NCBI GenBank assembly: GCA_000224765.2
Contig: AGAU01000247.1
Span: 24,369-88,368 of the forward strand
DNA: 64,000 nucleotides
From: SAR324 cluster bacterium JCVI-SC AAA005
GTDB taxonomy: Bacteria > SAR324 > NAC60-12
Direction of reading: 5' to 3'
Below, piece by piece: positions 41,608 to 50,965 of the stretch. A program made the translations under genes and the position numbers. Numbering within the stretch: the first letter of the stretch is position 1; each line of letters begins with the position of its first letter. Below the pieces are notes generated by a model. The model saw only the letters and a list, made by a program, of their open reading frames with translations. It had not been told where the DNA came from and searched no databases.

Positions 41608-42891
41608 TCAATAGTGTTTGGTGTGAAGTTGAATTAACTCTGCTTCGCTCCTACCATGAAGGAGACGAACTTCATAGTGTTTGACTGCCAAATAGCTTCT
41701 CAAGAAATGATGATCAAATTTCTTGATGAATTCTAGATCATGTTCTAGTTGTTGGAGACAATCTTCCAATGTTTCTGGCAACCGATGGATGTTGGGATGA
41801 TTATTTTTTTGAATGCTTGAAGTAGGAACAATAGAGACCTCTGAGAGGTTCTTTTCCAAACCTAAGATGCCAGCTTGAATCATCCCAGCCAGCATAAGGT
41901 AGGCATTTGCGCTGGCATCGGCAGTTCGTAACTCGAAGTGAGTTGCCTGATTACCCTCACCCATCTCAGTAAGCCGAATCGCGGCTTTGCGGTCAGCTAT
42001 TGCAAAATTATTGTAGTAAGCGGTCCATCTGGGAGGTCGATACCGCATTGGTGAGATCACACTAGGAGAGGTGAATGCGAGAAGGCCTCCCAGATGACCA
42101 AGCAACCCATTAAGAAACGCCCCTGAGAGTTCAGATACTTTCCCCTTGGAGTCCAGATTACACGGCTGTCCATTCAATTTTTGTAACGAAAAATGAATGT
42201 GTAGACCGCTTCCTACCTTGGCTTGATCAACAATCGGTGAAAACGACAGATGCCGCTTCCGCTTGGTAGCCAGCAGTTGACCGACCGCTTTACTCAGCAC
42301 CAGTTGATCAGCGGCTTCCATTGGGGAAGTGCGATTTATCGTCAATTCATATTGAGAAGTGCCGTTTTCGGAGTGTATGGACTTCAATCTCACTCCTGAG
42401 CTGATCAATAATTCTGCATACTCAGCAAGAAGAGTTTCTTCTTCAATGAAGGATTCGAGAGAATACGCATTCAAGTGGTTGCGCGAGTTATCTAATAGAT
42501 AAAATTCCAGCTCAATACCGATTTCGAGTTCCAATTCATAATTTGATCGAAGTTGATTGAGGGCACCCTCAAGAATGCTTCGTGTACAGGAATTCCACGG
42601 TGAGCCATCAAGGTTGAGAAATTTGCCAAAAAGTAGCCGACTATTGATCAATCCATCCTTGCTTTTGACTGAGTAAGGTTGCTCTAAAGCAGGAACAAAA
42701 TGTAAATCACCGATTTCAGCGTCTGGTAGAGGGGTGAGCGCACCAAAAAAGGTAATTAATGCGTTGCTGGGAATCCAACCGGTCTTGCAATCATTGATGG
42801 TTGTACCAGATGGATGACAGAGAGTTTTTCCTCTTAATATTCCAGAGAAGTCATCTTGGCATATGTGTAGGAAGTCTTCCGGAAAACTCAT
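41608..42891 (-). CDS. glutamine synthetase family protein (gamma-glutamyl-ligase type)
   Basis: ELEIGIELEFYLLD, GSGLHIHFSLQ, PSVISPMRYRPPRWTAYYNNFAIADRKAAIRL, HFELRTADASANAYLMLAGMIQAG. Confidence 0.85.
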   Translation of the reverse strand: MSFPEDFLHICQDDFSGILRGKTLCHPSGTTINDCKTGWIPSNALITFFGALTPLPDAEIGDLHFVPALEQPYSVKSKDGLINSRLLFGKFLNLDGSPWNSCTRSILEGALNQLRSNYELELEIGIELEFYLLDNSRNHLNAYSLESFIEEETLLAEYAELLISSGVRLKSIHSENGTSQYELTINRTSPMEAADQLVLSKAVGQLLATKRKRHLSFSPIVDQAKVGSGLHIHFSLQKLNGQPCNLDSKGKVSELSGAFLNGLLGHLGGLLAFTSPSVISPMRYRPPRWTAYYNNFAIADRKAAIRLTEMGEGNQATHFELRTADASANAYLMLAGMIQAGILGLEKNLSEVSIVPTSSIQKNNHPNIHRLPETLEDCLQQLEHDLEFIKKFDHHFLRSYLAVKHYEVRLLHGRSEAELIQLHTKHY

Positions 42892-42894
42892 GTG

Positions 42895-43683
42895 TTAGCC
42901 TCTCCTCTGTGAAATATGCCATGGAATCATCAGACGCTCGACAAAGGTAACAATTCCAAAGAGGCCCAGTCCCAGAAGTGTCAAAAGAAATATTCCAGCG
43001 AAAGCCAGATCTGGTCTCATATTGCCAGTCACAATTTGAATGTAGAAGCCTAGTCCTTGATCACTTCCAATGAACTCTGCAATGGCTGCTCCTACTGTTG
43101 CGTTGATAGCAGCATACTTGATGCCTACAAAACATTGAGGTAGAGCAGAGGGAATACGAATCTTTAGGAAGATCTTGATTTGAGAAGCGCCTGTGATTTG
43201 GGAAAACCGATCCAATTCCTGACTCAATGAACCAAAGGCAAGAATCGCATTTAAAACAATTGGGAAGAAACAGACCAAGAAGACAATAATGACTTTTGGG
43301 AGCAGGCCAAATCCCAGCCATGAGATGAATAGAGGTGCAAAAGCAATCTTGGGAACCATTTCCACGCTGACGAGAAATGGATACAAAGTTCTTCTCAGGA
43401 TGTTTGAAAAAGTAATCGCCACTCCAATAGGAATCGCTAGGCAGATTGCTACCACAAACCCCAAGACGGTTTCCAAGCCAGTGATATATGTATATTGCAT
43501 CAAGCGAGGAAGGTCGGCAGCAGAGTTCGTTATAATTTCTGAGGGCTTGTTGAGAATGTATTGGGGTACCTCAAACCAATCAATCGACCACTCCCATAAC
43601 AGGAAAAAGCATGCGAAGAAGGCAAACATCATCCATGATTCAGAGATCCAACGAACTAGGCGCTTCAATACTTTTCCTTTCAT
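42895..43683 (-). CDS. ABC transporter permease (SsuC/TauC type)
   Basis: BPD TM pattern, FSQITGASQIKIFLKIRIPSALPQCFVGIKYAAINATVGAAIAEFIGSDQGLGF. Confidence 0.92.
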   Translation of the reverse strand: MKGKVLKRLVRWISESWMMFAFFACFFLLWEWSIDWFEVPQYILNKPSEIITNSAADLPRLMQYTYITGLETVLGFVVAICLAIPIGVAITFSNILRRTLYPFLVSVEMVPKIAFAPLFISWLGFGLLPKVIIVFLVCFFPIVLNAILAFGSLSQELDRFSQITGASQIKIFLKIRIPSALPQCFVGIKYAAINATVGAAIAEFIGSDQGLGFYIQIVTGNMRPDLAFAGIFLLTLLGLGLFGIVTFVERLMIPWHISQRRG

Positions 43684-44447
43684 AGTACCCCATAGCCGTG
43701 AAAGACAGAGTGTATGTCAGCAAGGTACTGAATAAATCTTGGATTCTGTTTGACTGCCAAGTTTCTTGGATAGTCCATTTCAATATCAACGACTTTATCA
43801 ATTTTTCCTGGACGTGGGCTGATAAGGTAGACTCTTGTAGACATCTGCACAGCTTCTTCAATGCTATGCGTTACCATCACGACAGTTGGTTTTTTATCAA
43901 GCCAAAGCCGCTGGAGATCTCCTCGAATATTTTCTCGAGTCATCGCATCCAACTTACCCAGAGGTTCATCCAGTAAGAGAGTTTGAGGTTGATGAATCAG
44001 GGCTTGGCATAAAGCAGCTCTTTGTTGCATCCCGCCAGAAAGTTCATGGGGCATTCTTTTTTCCATTCCTTTCATGGAGACGGAATTAAGCAAAGAGTCG
44101 ATTTGCTCACGAAAATTTTCAGGTCTTTTCCCTCTCAATTCCAACTGCAATTCGATATTTCCCAAAACAGTCCTCCAGGGCACAAGCGTGCTTTCTTGAA
44201 ACATTACCCCGATATCATTTCTAGGAGATTGGACTGGGGTCTGGTTCAAAAAGATTTTCCCCGAGGAAGGTTCTTCCAAACCTGCCAACATCATCAGTAA
44301 TGTCGATTTCCCACAACCTGATGGGCCAAGTAGTGAAACAAACTCCCCTTGTTTAATATCCAAATCAGCTGGACCGAAAGCCACTAAGGGGCCTTCATCT
44401 GTCTCAAAAGATTTAGAAACACCCTGAATCTGAATTGTCGTATTCAA
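43680..44447 (-). CDS. ABC transporter ATP-binding protein (SsuB/TauB type)
   Basis: LLGPSGCGKSTLLMMLAGLEEPSSG, ELSGGMQQRAALCQALIHQPQTLLLDEPLGKLDAMTR. Confidence 0.94.
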   Translation of the reverse strand: MNTTIQIQGVSKSFETDEGPLVAFGPADLDIKQGEFVSLLGPSGCGKSTLLMMLAGLEEPSSGKIFLNQTPVQSPRNDIGVMFQESTLVPWRTVLGNIELQLELRGKRPENFREQIDSLLNSVSMKGMEKRMPHELSGGMQQRAALCQALIHQPQTLLLDEPLGKLDAMTRENIRGDLQRLWLDKKPTVVMVTHSIEEAVQMSTRVYLISPRPGKIDKVVDIEMDYPRNLAVKQNPRFIQYLADIHSVFHGYGVL

Positions 44448-44469
44448 GAAAAACTTTTTTATTAGAGAG

Positions 44470-44493
44470 ATGGGAGGTTTGAGAGCCTCCCAT
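44470..44493 (-). promoter_or_regulatory. intercistronic stem-loop after the substrate-binding protein gene
   Basis: ATGGGAGG-tttgagag-CCTCCCAT, perfect 8-bp stem. Confidence 0.6.
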
Positions 44494-44507
44494 AAGGTTT
44501 ACAGAGA

Positions 44508-45497
44508 TTAGGGGATGAACTGATTGGTGTAGAAGGCCGAAGATGGATTACTGGTTTTTAGATCATTGAACTCTTTCATCAGTGAGATCATGTCTTCCCA
44601 GTCTGTTGCTACATGGTAGCCAAGTTTTTGGCTAGTATTCCCTTTTGAATAAAGGATTCCCAGGGTCACATCCAAAACTGATCTTGCTTGGGCAACACCT
44701 GCATCCTCTGCCATTGTGCCTCCAACAATATCTGCCATGGACTTGACTGCCATGTCTGGATTTTTCTCAGTTTCTTTATAGGCAATCACAGAGGCACGCA
44801 CAAATCTCTCAACTAATCCAGGATTGTTTTTCAGGGTATCCTGGTGCGTCGAAATGCAGTAGCCAACTTGATTTACACCGTAATCAGAATAGGCAAAAGC
44901 AACTGGATCATCGCCACCGTTAGCTTTAATTTCAGCTGGCTTGTCATCCAAGCCACCAAGTATAGCGACTGATCCACCAGAACCCTGGAGGTAGCTTGAG
45001 ACCAATGCACCATCAGGAACATTGGTCAAGTTTACATCACTTACAGACATGCCGTTGTTCTGTAGCACTAACGGGAAAAAGGTATTTACTCCTGCATTGG
45101 CGGTCGTCAGAATTTTCTTACCTTTTAGGTCCTGAACAGTTTTAACTCCACTATCTGGCCTAACGAGAATCGCCTCAGTACCTGTTGCGTCAATCACTGC
45201 GACAGAAACAATTGGAGCCCCTTTAGCTGCTAGGTTCACCATTGCTGCACAGGATCCGTAAGCAAAATGGCTATCTTTATTGGCTACAAGTCGATGTGCC
45301 GAGGATGAGCCATTGCCAGAACGAATATCCAAATCAATCCCTGCCGCTTTGTAAAGCCCCTTGTCCTTACCATATGCAAAACCTGCATGTGAGCCATAAT
45401 ACATCCAGTTTAGTCGCAATCGAACTTCATCAGCAGCTTGTAAAGTGGCCACGGCTGCTAGTAAGACTAGGCTCAAGATCGAAATAATTTTCTTCAT
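44508..45497 (-). CDS. ABC transporter substrate-binding protein (NMT1/SsuA-like)
   Basis: Signal peptide, VRLRLNWMYYGSHAGFAYGKDKGLYKAAGIDLDIRSGNGSS. Confidence 0.9.
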   Translation of the reverse strand: MKKIISILSLVLLAAVATLQAADEVRLRLNWMYYGSHAGFAYGKDKGLYKAAGIDLDIRSGNGSSSAHRLVANKDSHFAYGSCAAMVNLAAKGAPIVSVAVIDATGTEAILVRPDSGVKTVQDLKGKKILTTANAGVNTFFPLVLQNNGMSVSDVNLTNVPDGALVSSYLQGSGGSVAILGGLDDKPAEIKANGGDDPVAFAYSDYGVNQVGYCISTHQDTLKNNPGLVERFVRASVIAYKETEKNPDMAVKSMADIVGGTMAEDAGVAQARSVLDVTLGILYSKGNTSQKLGYHVATDWEDMISLMKEFNDLKTSNPSSAFYTNQFIP

Positions 45498-45622
45498 TTA
45501 AACTCCTAGATTGAAGCGGAAGAATTTCCGCCATATTAGTAAAGGGAAGAAAAGCCAAACCCAAGCTCCGCTCACAACAAAGCTATGGAGCTAACGAACC
45601 CGAAGTAAGTGTTCGCTTGAGT

Positions 45623-45641
45623 GTTGTATACATCATACAAG
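45623..45641. promoter_or_regulatory. candidate GntR/FCD-type operator upstream of the minus-strand ABC/catabolic operon
   Basis: Palindrome TTGTAT-acatc-ATACAA about 125 bp upstream of the SBP start. Confidence 0.45.
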
Positions 45642-45750
45642 ATTTAAGTAAACGATTTTATCGTGCGACTATAATTTTTTCATAATCCACTTGAGGTGAA
45701 CAGCGGCTTGCGAGTCAGAGATGTTTTGAGATTACTAAAAAAGGGGGGTT

Positions 45751-46752
45751 TCAGGCAGACCGGGGATGTTCGTAGAGACTGAGTGTGATGGCCTTTAGTT
45801 TTAGCAGGGCACTGACGTGCTGAAGAGTGGGCACCTGGATCCCCAAGTGTTCAGCTAGTTCAAGAACGACAGTGACTAAAGGATCAATTTCGAGTGGTCG
45901 TCCTGCTTCGATATCTTGTAGAGTTGAGGGCTTGTGACCGATAATATTGGTTGCACCTTTGATTCTCTTATCAATCGAGACATTGAAGCGTGCTCCTACT
46001 GCTTCACCGATTCTTTGGATTTCAGTCATAATTTCACGAACCATGGTTGTACATCCTGGATCTTGTCCAATCTGGTCCAGCGTGGCCCCTGTTAAGGCCG
46101 ATACCGGATTGAAGGAACAATTCCCCCAAAGTTTAATCCAGATTTCATCACGGATTCTTGTTTTTTGTGGTGCTTTCAGCCCACCCGAAATCATCAGGGA
46201 TGAGAGAACCTTGACTCGTTCTGAAGGTGTTGAGGATGGTTCTCCAAGTGTGAAGCGATCACCATCTAGGTGTCGAATCAATCCTGGTTCAGCAATTTCA
46301 CATGCTGGGTAGACCACACACCCTATCGCTCGTTCTGGCCCGATAGTTTCCCAAATCACTGCTCCTGGATCTACAGATTTTAAGGGTTTTTCATCGAGAG
46401 AAGTTCGGCTTTCAGCTCTATGGAAGTACCACCAAGGCAGACCATTTACTGCAGAAACCACTGCTGTTTTGGGTCCAAGCAGAGGTAGGATATTTTGTGC
46501 TATTTTGGGGATGACATGAGCTTTGACAGTTATAATGACAAAGTCTTGTGGGCCTAACTCACTCGGATTTTCACTTGCAGGGAGATGATGTGTTGAGAAT
46601 TGACCACCTTTCTCGAAGCGTAACCCCTTTTCTTGGATTGCTCTTAAGTGGGGTCCTCGAGCTACGAGGCTTACTTCAGCCCCAGATTTGTCAAGAGCTG
46701 AAGCGAGATAGCCTCCGATTGCACCTGCTCCATAAATACAGATTTTGGTCAT
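45751..46752 (-). CDS. 2-dehydropantoate 2-reductase family (ApbA/PanE-like)
   Basis: ICIYGAGAIGGYLASALDKSGAEVSLVARGPHLRAIQEKGL; KLWGNCSFNPVSALTGATLDQI. Confidence 0.88.
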   Translation of the reverse strand: MTKICIYGAGAIGGYLASALDKSGAEVSLVARGPHLRAIQEKGLRFEKGGQFSTHHLPASENPSELGPQDFVIITVKAHVIPKIAQNILPLLGPKTAVVSAVNGLPWWYFHRAESRTSLDEKPLKSVDPGAVIWETIGPERAIGCVVYPACEIAEPGLIRHLDGDRFTLGEPSSTPSERVKVLSSLMISGGLKAPQKTRIRDEIWIKLWGNCSFNPVSALTGATLDQIGQDPGCTTMVREIMTEIQRIGEAVGARFNVSIDKRIKGATNIIGHKPSTLQDIEAGRPLEIDPLVTVVLELAEHLGIQVPTLQHVSALLKLKAITLSLYEHPRSA

Positions 46753-46776
46753 TGTGATTTTTCCATGACCCTCGAG

Positions 46777-48276
46777 TTAATCTTCCAATCCAAGTTTTTT
46801 TGCGAGGCCAATGCGCTGTAATTTGCCAGTTGCACCCTTCGGAATTTCATCGACAAATACTATGTGTTTTGGAATTTTGAACTTGGCTAATTGCTCTGCG
46901 GCAAATTTGCGTATTTTCCCAGCATCCATTGATTTTCCGTTTACCAAAATAACAGCCGTTCCAATTTCCTCTCCCAACATTTTATCTGCAACAGCGAAGG
47001 TGACAACTTGCTGAATATCAGGGTGTTCCATTAAAACATTGTCTACTTCCAATGGAGAAATTTTTTCACCACCTCTGTTAATGATTTCTTTCAAACGACC
47101 CGTGATTTTCAGATAACCATCTTGGTCAAATAAACCCTGGTCACCAGTTCTGAACCATCCGTCCTTAAAGCTGACGGCATTTGCAGCGTCATTGTTTTCA
47201 TAACCAGGAGTAACGTTTTCACCTCGAATGCAGACCTCTCCTTCGTCACCTGGTAGAAGTTGATTGCCTGATGAATCCATAATGCATACTTCTGGAGAGG
47301 TGACTATCCCCACGAAACCGGCTTTCTGTTTTCCGAGCTCCAGTGGGTTGGAAGTCATTTGATGAGCAGCTTCCGTCATCCCATAGGCCTCAATGACTGG
47401 GCAGCCAAATACATTATTTAATTCATTGAAGACTGTGGGTGGTAATGATGCCGAAGAAGACCGAAGGAAGCGTAATTCTAGAGCCTTAGCAGCCTCTGGC
47501 TGTTTTTGTGCTCTAAGTAAAATGGTTTGATGCATCGTGGGAACACCCGAATACCATGAGATTTTTTCTTCCTTAGCTAGTTCAAGAAATTTCATAGCAT
47601 TGAATCCACTTGAACAGCAAACAGAAGCGCCTTGAGACATGCTCGTTGCCAACACTGCAATCAGACCATGAATATGAAACATGGGCATGATATTCAGACA
47701 ATGGTCTGTAGATTTCAACTCCAGACTCACAGATATATTCCTTGTGGATGCTAAAATGTTTTTTTGGAGAAGAGGTACAATCTTGGGGCGGGAGGTAGTT
47801 CCGGATGTGTGTAGTACTAATGCTTCATGATCAAGATTTGCTGGTTGAATATCTGCTTCTGATTGAAATAGCTCAAATGCCCCTGCAAGGCTGTTTGCGG
47901 TTACCTTTGCTTCAACGACAGGAATCGAAAGATTTGCTGCCGCAGCTTTAACAGGATTTGTGCTGTTTTCCTCCACAATTACTAGGCCTGGTTTCAGGTC
48001 TTTCAAGTAAAATGTGTATTCACTCAGTTTGTAGGTAGGATTCAACGGAGCCGCGGACATGTAGCTAGAAACTGCCAGAAACGCTGAAGCCATTTCAGGC
48101 CCATTCCGGAGGACAATCGCTACTCTATCTGAATTTGTGAGGCCTTGAGATGCGAGTTGCCTTCCGATTTGATCACAATGTTTTCTTAAGTCTTTATAAC
48201 TTATTGCTGGCCGATTTGGAGCACTTAGGGCAATAGCTTCATCTCTACCTGCATCAATAATGGATCGAAACGTCAC
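46777..48276 (-). CDS. AMP-dependent acyl-CoA synthetase/ligase (AAE3/PCS60-like)
   Basis: LVLHTSGTTSRPKIVPLLQKN, MPMFHIHGL, EAYGMTEAAHQMTSNP, GWFRTGDQGLFDQDGYLKITGRLKEIINRGGEKISPLEVDNVL, PKGATGKLQR. Confidence 0.9.
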   Translation of the reverse strand: MTFRSIIDAGRDEAIALSAPNRPAISYKDLRKHCDQIGRQLASQGLTNSDRVAIVLRNGPEMASAFLAVSSYMSAAPLNPTYKLSEYTFYLKDLKPGLVIVEENSTNPVKAAAANLSIPVVEAKVTANSLAGAFELFQSEADIQPANLDHEALVLHTSGTTSRPKIVPLLQKNILASTRNISVSLELKSTDHCLNIMPMFHIHGLIAVLATSMSQGASVCCSSGFNAMKFLELAKEEKISWYSGVPTMHQTILLRAQKQPEAAKALELRFLRSSSASLPPTVFNELNNVFGCPVIEAYGMTEAAHQMTSNPLELGKQKAGFVGIVTSPEVCIMDSSGNQLLPGDEGEVCIRGENVTPGYENNDAANAVSFKDGWFRTGDQGLFDQDGYLKITGRLKEIINRGGEKISPLEVDNVLMEHPDIQQVVTFAVADKMLGEEIGTAVILVNGKSMDAGKIRKFAAEQLAKFKIPKHIVFVDEIPKGATGKLQRIGLAKKLGLED

Positions 48277-48355
48277 GGTTCTGTCCTTTTTTCAACTATT
48301 TGTTTTTTTGAGGAGTTGGTTGATAATGACTTCTGAAGTCATAGTATTGTGGTTT

Positions 48356-48720
48356 TCAAATTAACACTCCATGTTTATCACCTTGTTGCATGGGGCCCAC
48401 AACCGCAGGAGTACCTGACATGATCATATCTCCCTCTGAGATGTCATAGAATTTTGAAAGGTATGCGATCATTTTCGGTACTTTCCAGATCGTGTGATTT
48501 CTGTCTTCGTCCTGTTTAATCTCGCAACTTAACTCTAGGCAGATTCGACCTCAACTCAAGTGTTATGTCTCACTCGCAGGACAGGCTCACTTATTGGTGC
48601 CAATTTTTCAAAAAATTGTCCTACCTACAAGGGTCTCTCTTTGTGTTTGGCTTCCTCTCGAAGGTCAAGTCAAGTCTAACCGAAGGTATTGCCCATTAAC
48701 ATGTAGAAGTATGTTTCTTA
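48356..48720 (-). pseudogene. fumarylacetoacetate hydrolase (FAH)-family pseudogene
   Basis: Minus-strand fragments across stops/frameshifts: LDLREEAKHKERPL*VGQFFEKLAPISEPVL...LELSCEIKQDEDRNHTIWKVPKMIAYLSKFYDISEGDMIMSGTPAVVGPMQQGDKHGVLI*. Confidence 0.8.
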
Positions 48721-49288
48721 GATAAATATCAGCTACTCACGTTTGAGACCTACGACCAGCTCAATTTCATGACACATATCACTTGTTTGAGGTGAGTAGG
48801 GAAATACCGGTGAGGTGTCTAAGTTTTGAGCATTCTTTTGGGAGAAAAAAGGTGGTTCCTCCTGTAATCCACACCTTTTTTTGTGTTTGGTCAAGAGCAA
48901 CAAAGAATGCAGCCAGTTCATCTTATTGTGTTTCGGCTCGCACGTTCCAAATTTTGTTAGCCTAGCTGGGCCTACAAATATAATCAATATGGCTAGCAGC
49001 TTACTCAGAATTACGCTGATTGTAATTTTCGTTAGTTGCGTAATTCCTTCTCCTTAGTTCGAACATAAGGAAAGAGCCCAACCCATGATTTAGGTTGACT
49101 CAATAATGCAACACCGGGCGCAATACGTTAGGCAAATGTTCGACTTAATAAAGACACGATTTTTTTATGGTTGATGAAATGGGTTAATCTATTTTATAGG
49201 ATGGCTTAATAACTATCTAAAATATTGATATTAATTTTTAATTTTTGTAATAACGTCTTCCAATACTTTTTTATAATTTCAAGGAGAC

Positions 49289-49972
49289 GTGTTGACATAT
49301 GCCGATAGTGTCTTTAAAAGGCTCAAAGCTTGGTGGGCCCAAAGTAATTTATCAAATGAAGGCAGATTACCTCCCGAACGAGAATTCGCTGATCTCCTTG
49401 ATATGTTCAGAGGAGATCTTTGTAAAGCGCTTGTGACTCTTTAAAAAAATGGTGAACTCTGGTGAAAAGTTGGTTAAGAAACCTTTTTTGGTTCGAAAGC
49501 AATTGATGAATTATTTGTTGTTGATCGAGTTGAGTAGCAGTTAAACACAATTGAAGTGATGAGTGCATGAATGTTGATCCAACCTTTACTCGCTCGACGA
49601 GCTGTAATCAATTCGACAGGCTATCAAGTTGTAGACTTGTAAAATGCCTATTTGCACATTAGAAGACTATAACAACGCCAATAAGAAGATGTGGATAATT
49701 GTCTGAATCGCATCATTGCAGAGGCTCCTCTCGATACAGTTTTGCTGGCACTTTTTGATCAATTGAATGAAATCTGCCGCGCTGTCGTCTGGGGACAACT
49801 TCGAAGCCAAAACTCAACTGGATCTAACGATCATTATAGCTTTGTACTATAAGATGGGATTGTTCGGGTAATCCGGGAAAGAGATTATGAAAATGCTACT
49901 GCTATCATGAAAATACACCTTGAAGTAGTCAGAGATGGCTTGATCAGAGCAAAATCACACTTCTGCTGGAAT
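49289..49972 (+). pseudogene. GntR-family (FadR/FCD) regulator pseudogene
   Basis: AAGGAG then GTG start: VLTYADSVFKRLKAWWAQSNLSNEGRLPPEREFADLLDMFRGDLCKALVTL*KNGELW*KVG...; later RAVVWGQLRSQNSTGSNDHYSFVL*DGIVRVIRERDYENATAIMKIHLEVVRDGLIRAKSHF. Multiple TAA/TGA/TAG stops and shifts. Confidence 0.8.
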
Positions 49973-50036
49973 AGATCTCAAGTTAATCAAAAAACAGATT
50001 TCAATGAAACAAGTTAAATACATGGATTGAATTTAT

Positions 50037-50654
50037 ATGAATCAACTAAATCTTACTTTAGAGATCTTCAGCGATTTTGTTTGACCTTGGTGTTATCTTG
50101 TCACCGGGCGTGTCAAAAGGTTGGAGGAAAAATTCAAAATGTCGCTCAAATGGGTTCATTTCCCATTGCATCCTGAAACCCCAAACGAAGGTTTGTCTTT
50201 GGAAGAACTGTTCGCTGGCAGGGATTTGGACATACCAGCCATTCAGAGGCATCAAAGAAAGTTGATGGGTTTTGAGGGCCTGCCCTATGGAAATCGTACA
50301 CATACTTTCAATAGTCGATTAGCTCAGGAATTATCAAAATGGGGTGAAAGATTTTCACAAAGTTCAATGCTGAATCATAAGATTTTTGAAGCTTATTTTG
50401 TTCACGGTCAAAACCTAGCTGATAAAAAGCTGTTAGTAAAACTTGCAGGAGAAGTTGGCTTGTCAACACAAGAAGCAGAAAAAGTACTTAGAAATCGCAC
50501 TTACAAGGAGGAAGTGGATTTTGATTGGTTAAGATCAAGGCAAATTGGAATTTCAGGTGTCCCGACATTCGTTTTTGGAAAATATGCAATCTCAGGTGCC
50601 CAGTCGTTTGAAATCCTTGAACGCTTCGTTGTTGAAAACACCCATAAATCTTAA
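50037..50654 (+). CDS. DsbA/FrnE-family thiol oxidoreductase, candidate selenoprotein (in-frame TGA 50082-50084 as Sec)
   Basis: MNQLNLTLEIFSDFV[TGA]PWCYLVTGRVKRLEEKFKMSLKWVHFPLHPETPNEGLSLEELFAGRD... The frame is continuous with track ORF 50121..50654. The TGA replaces Cys in the CPWC motif. A hairpin TTGTCAC-CGGGC-GTGTCAA lies about 13-32 nt after the TGA. Confidence 0.8.
50082..50121 (+). promoter_or_regulatory. candidate bacterial SECIS element
   Basis: TGA(50082-50084); inner stem TTGTCAC (50098-50104) / GTGTCAA (50110-50116) with one T/T mismatch; 5-nt loop CGGGC (50105-50109). An alternative outer pairing GACCTT / AAGGTT brings the UGA to the base of the stem. Confidence 0.6.
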
Positions 50655-50965
50655 ATCTTTTATTGAGTAGGTAGGATCTCTTTTGAGATCTGACTCAAGT
50701 TTGCAAGCCTCCCCTTCATCTGGATAAACTGCCTCCAGAATCTCATTTATTCTGACAATTCTTTAATAATTACTGGAAAATTTGGTTGTAATGTTTCAAT
50801 AAGGTTGTATTGATATACAAAATTTATCAAAAAAGATTCTCATTGATATTCTTTTAAAAACCTAAAAAGTAAAAATTTCCAATCTTTTGACAGGAATCTT
50901 TTTTTACCAAATTAGTAAAAATTCGCCATAAAGTCACAATTGCTGTTTTTAAAGAGAAGGTAGTT

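Noticed and set aside
48733-48987. ORFs 48733..48987 (-) and 48783..48965 (+)
   Set aside because: Low-quality overlapping ORFs in a decayed intergenic zone without recognisable motifs.
49289-49972. Stops in the GntR remnant considered as recoded Sec/Pyl codons
   Set aside because: TAA, TAG and TGA stops occur together with frameshifts and none aligns with a Cys position, so decay is the simpler reading. This contrasts with the single TGA in the FrnE-like gene.
50037-50120. FrnE-like gene as a simple nonsense pseudogene or a protein starting at 50121
   Set aside because: Starting at 50121 would remove the redox motif of an otherwise conserved protein. The single stop is TGA exactly at the catalytic Cys with a suitable hairpin downstream. 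Not excluded until sel genes are checked.
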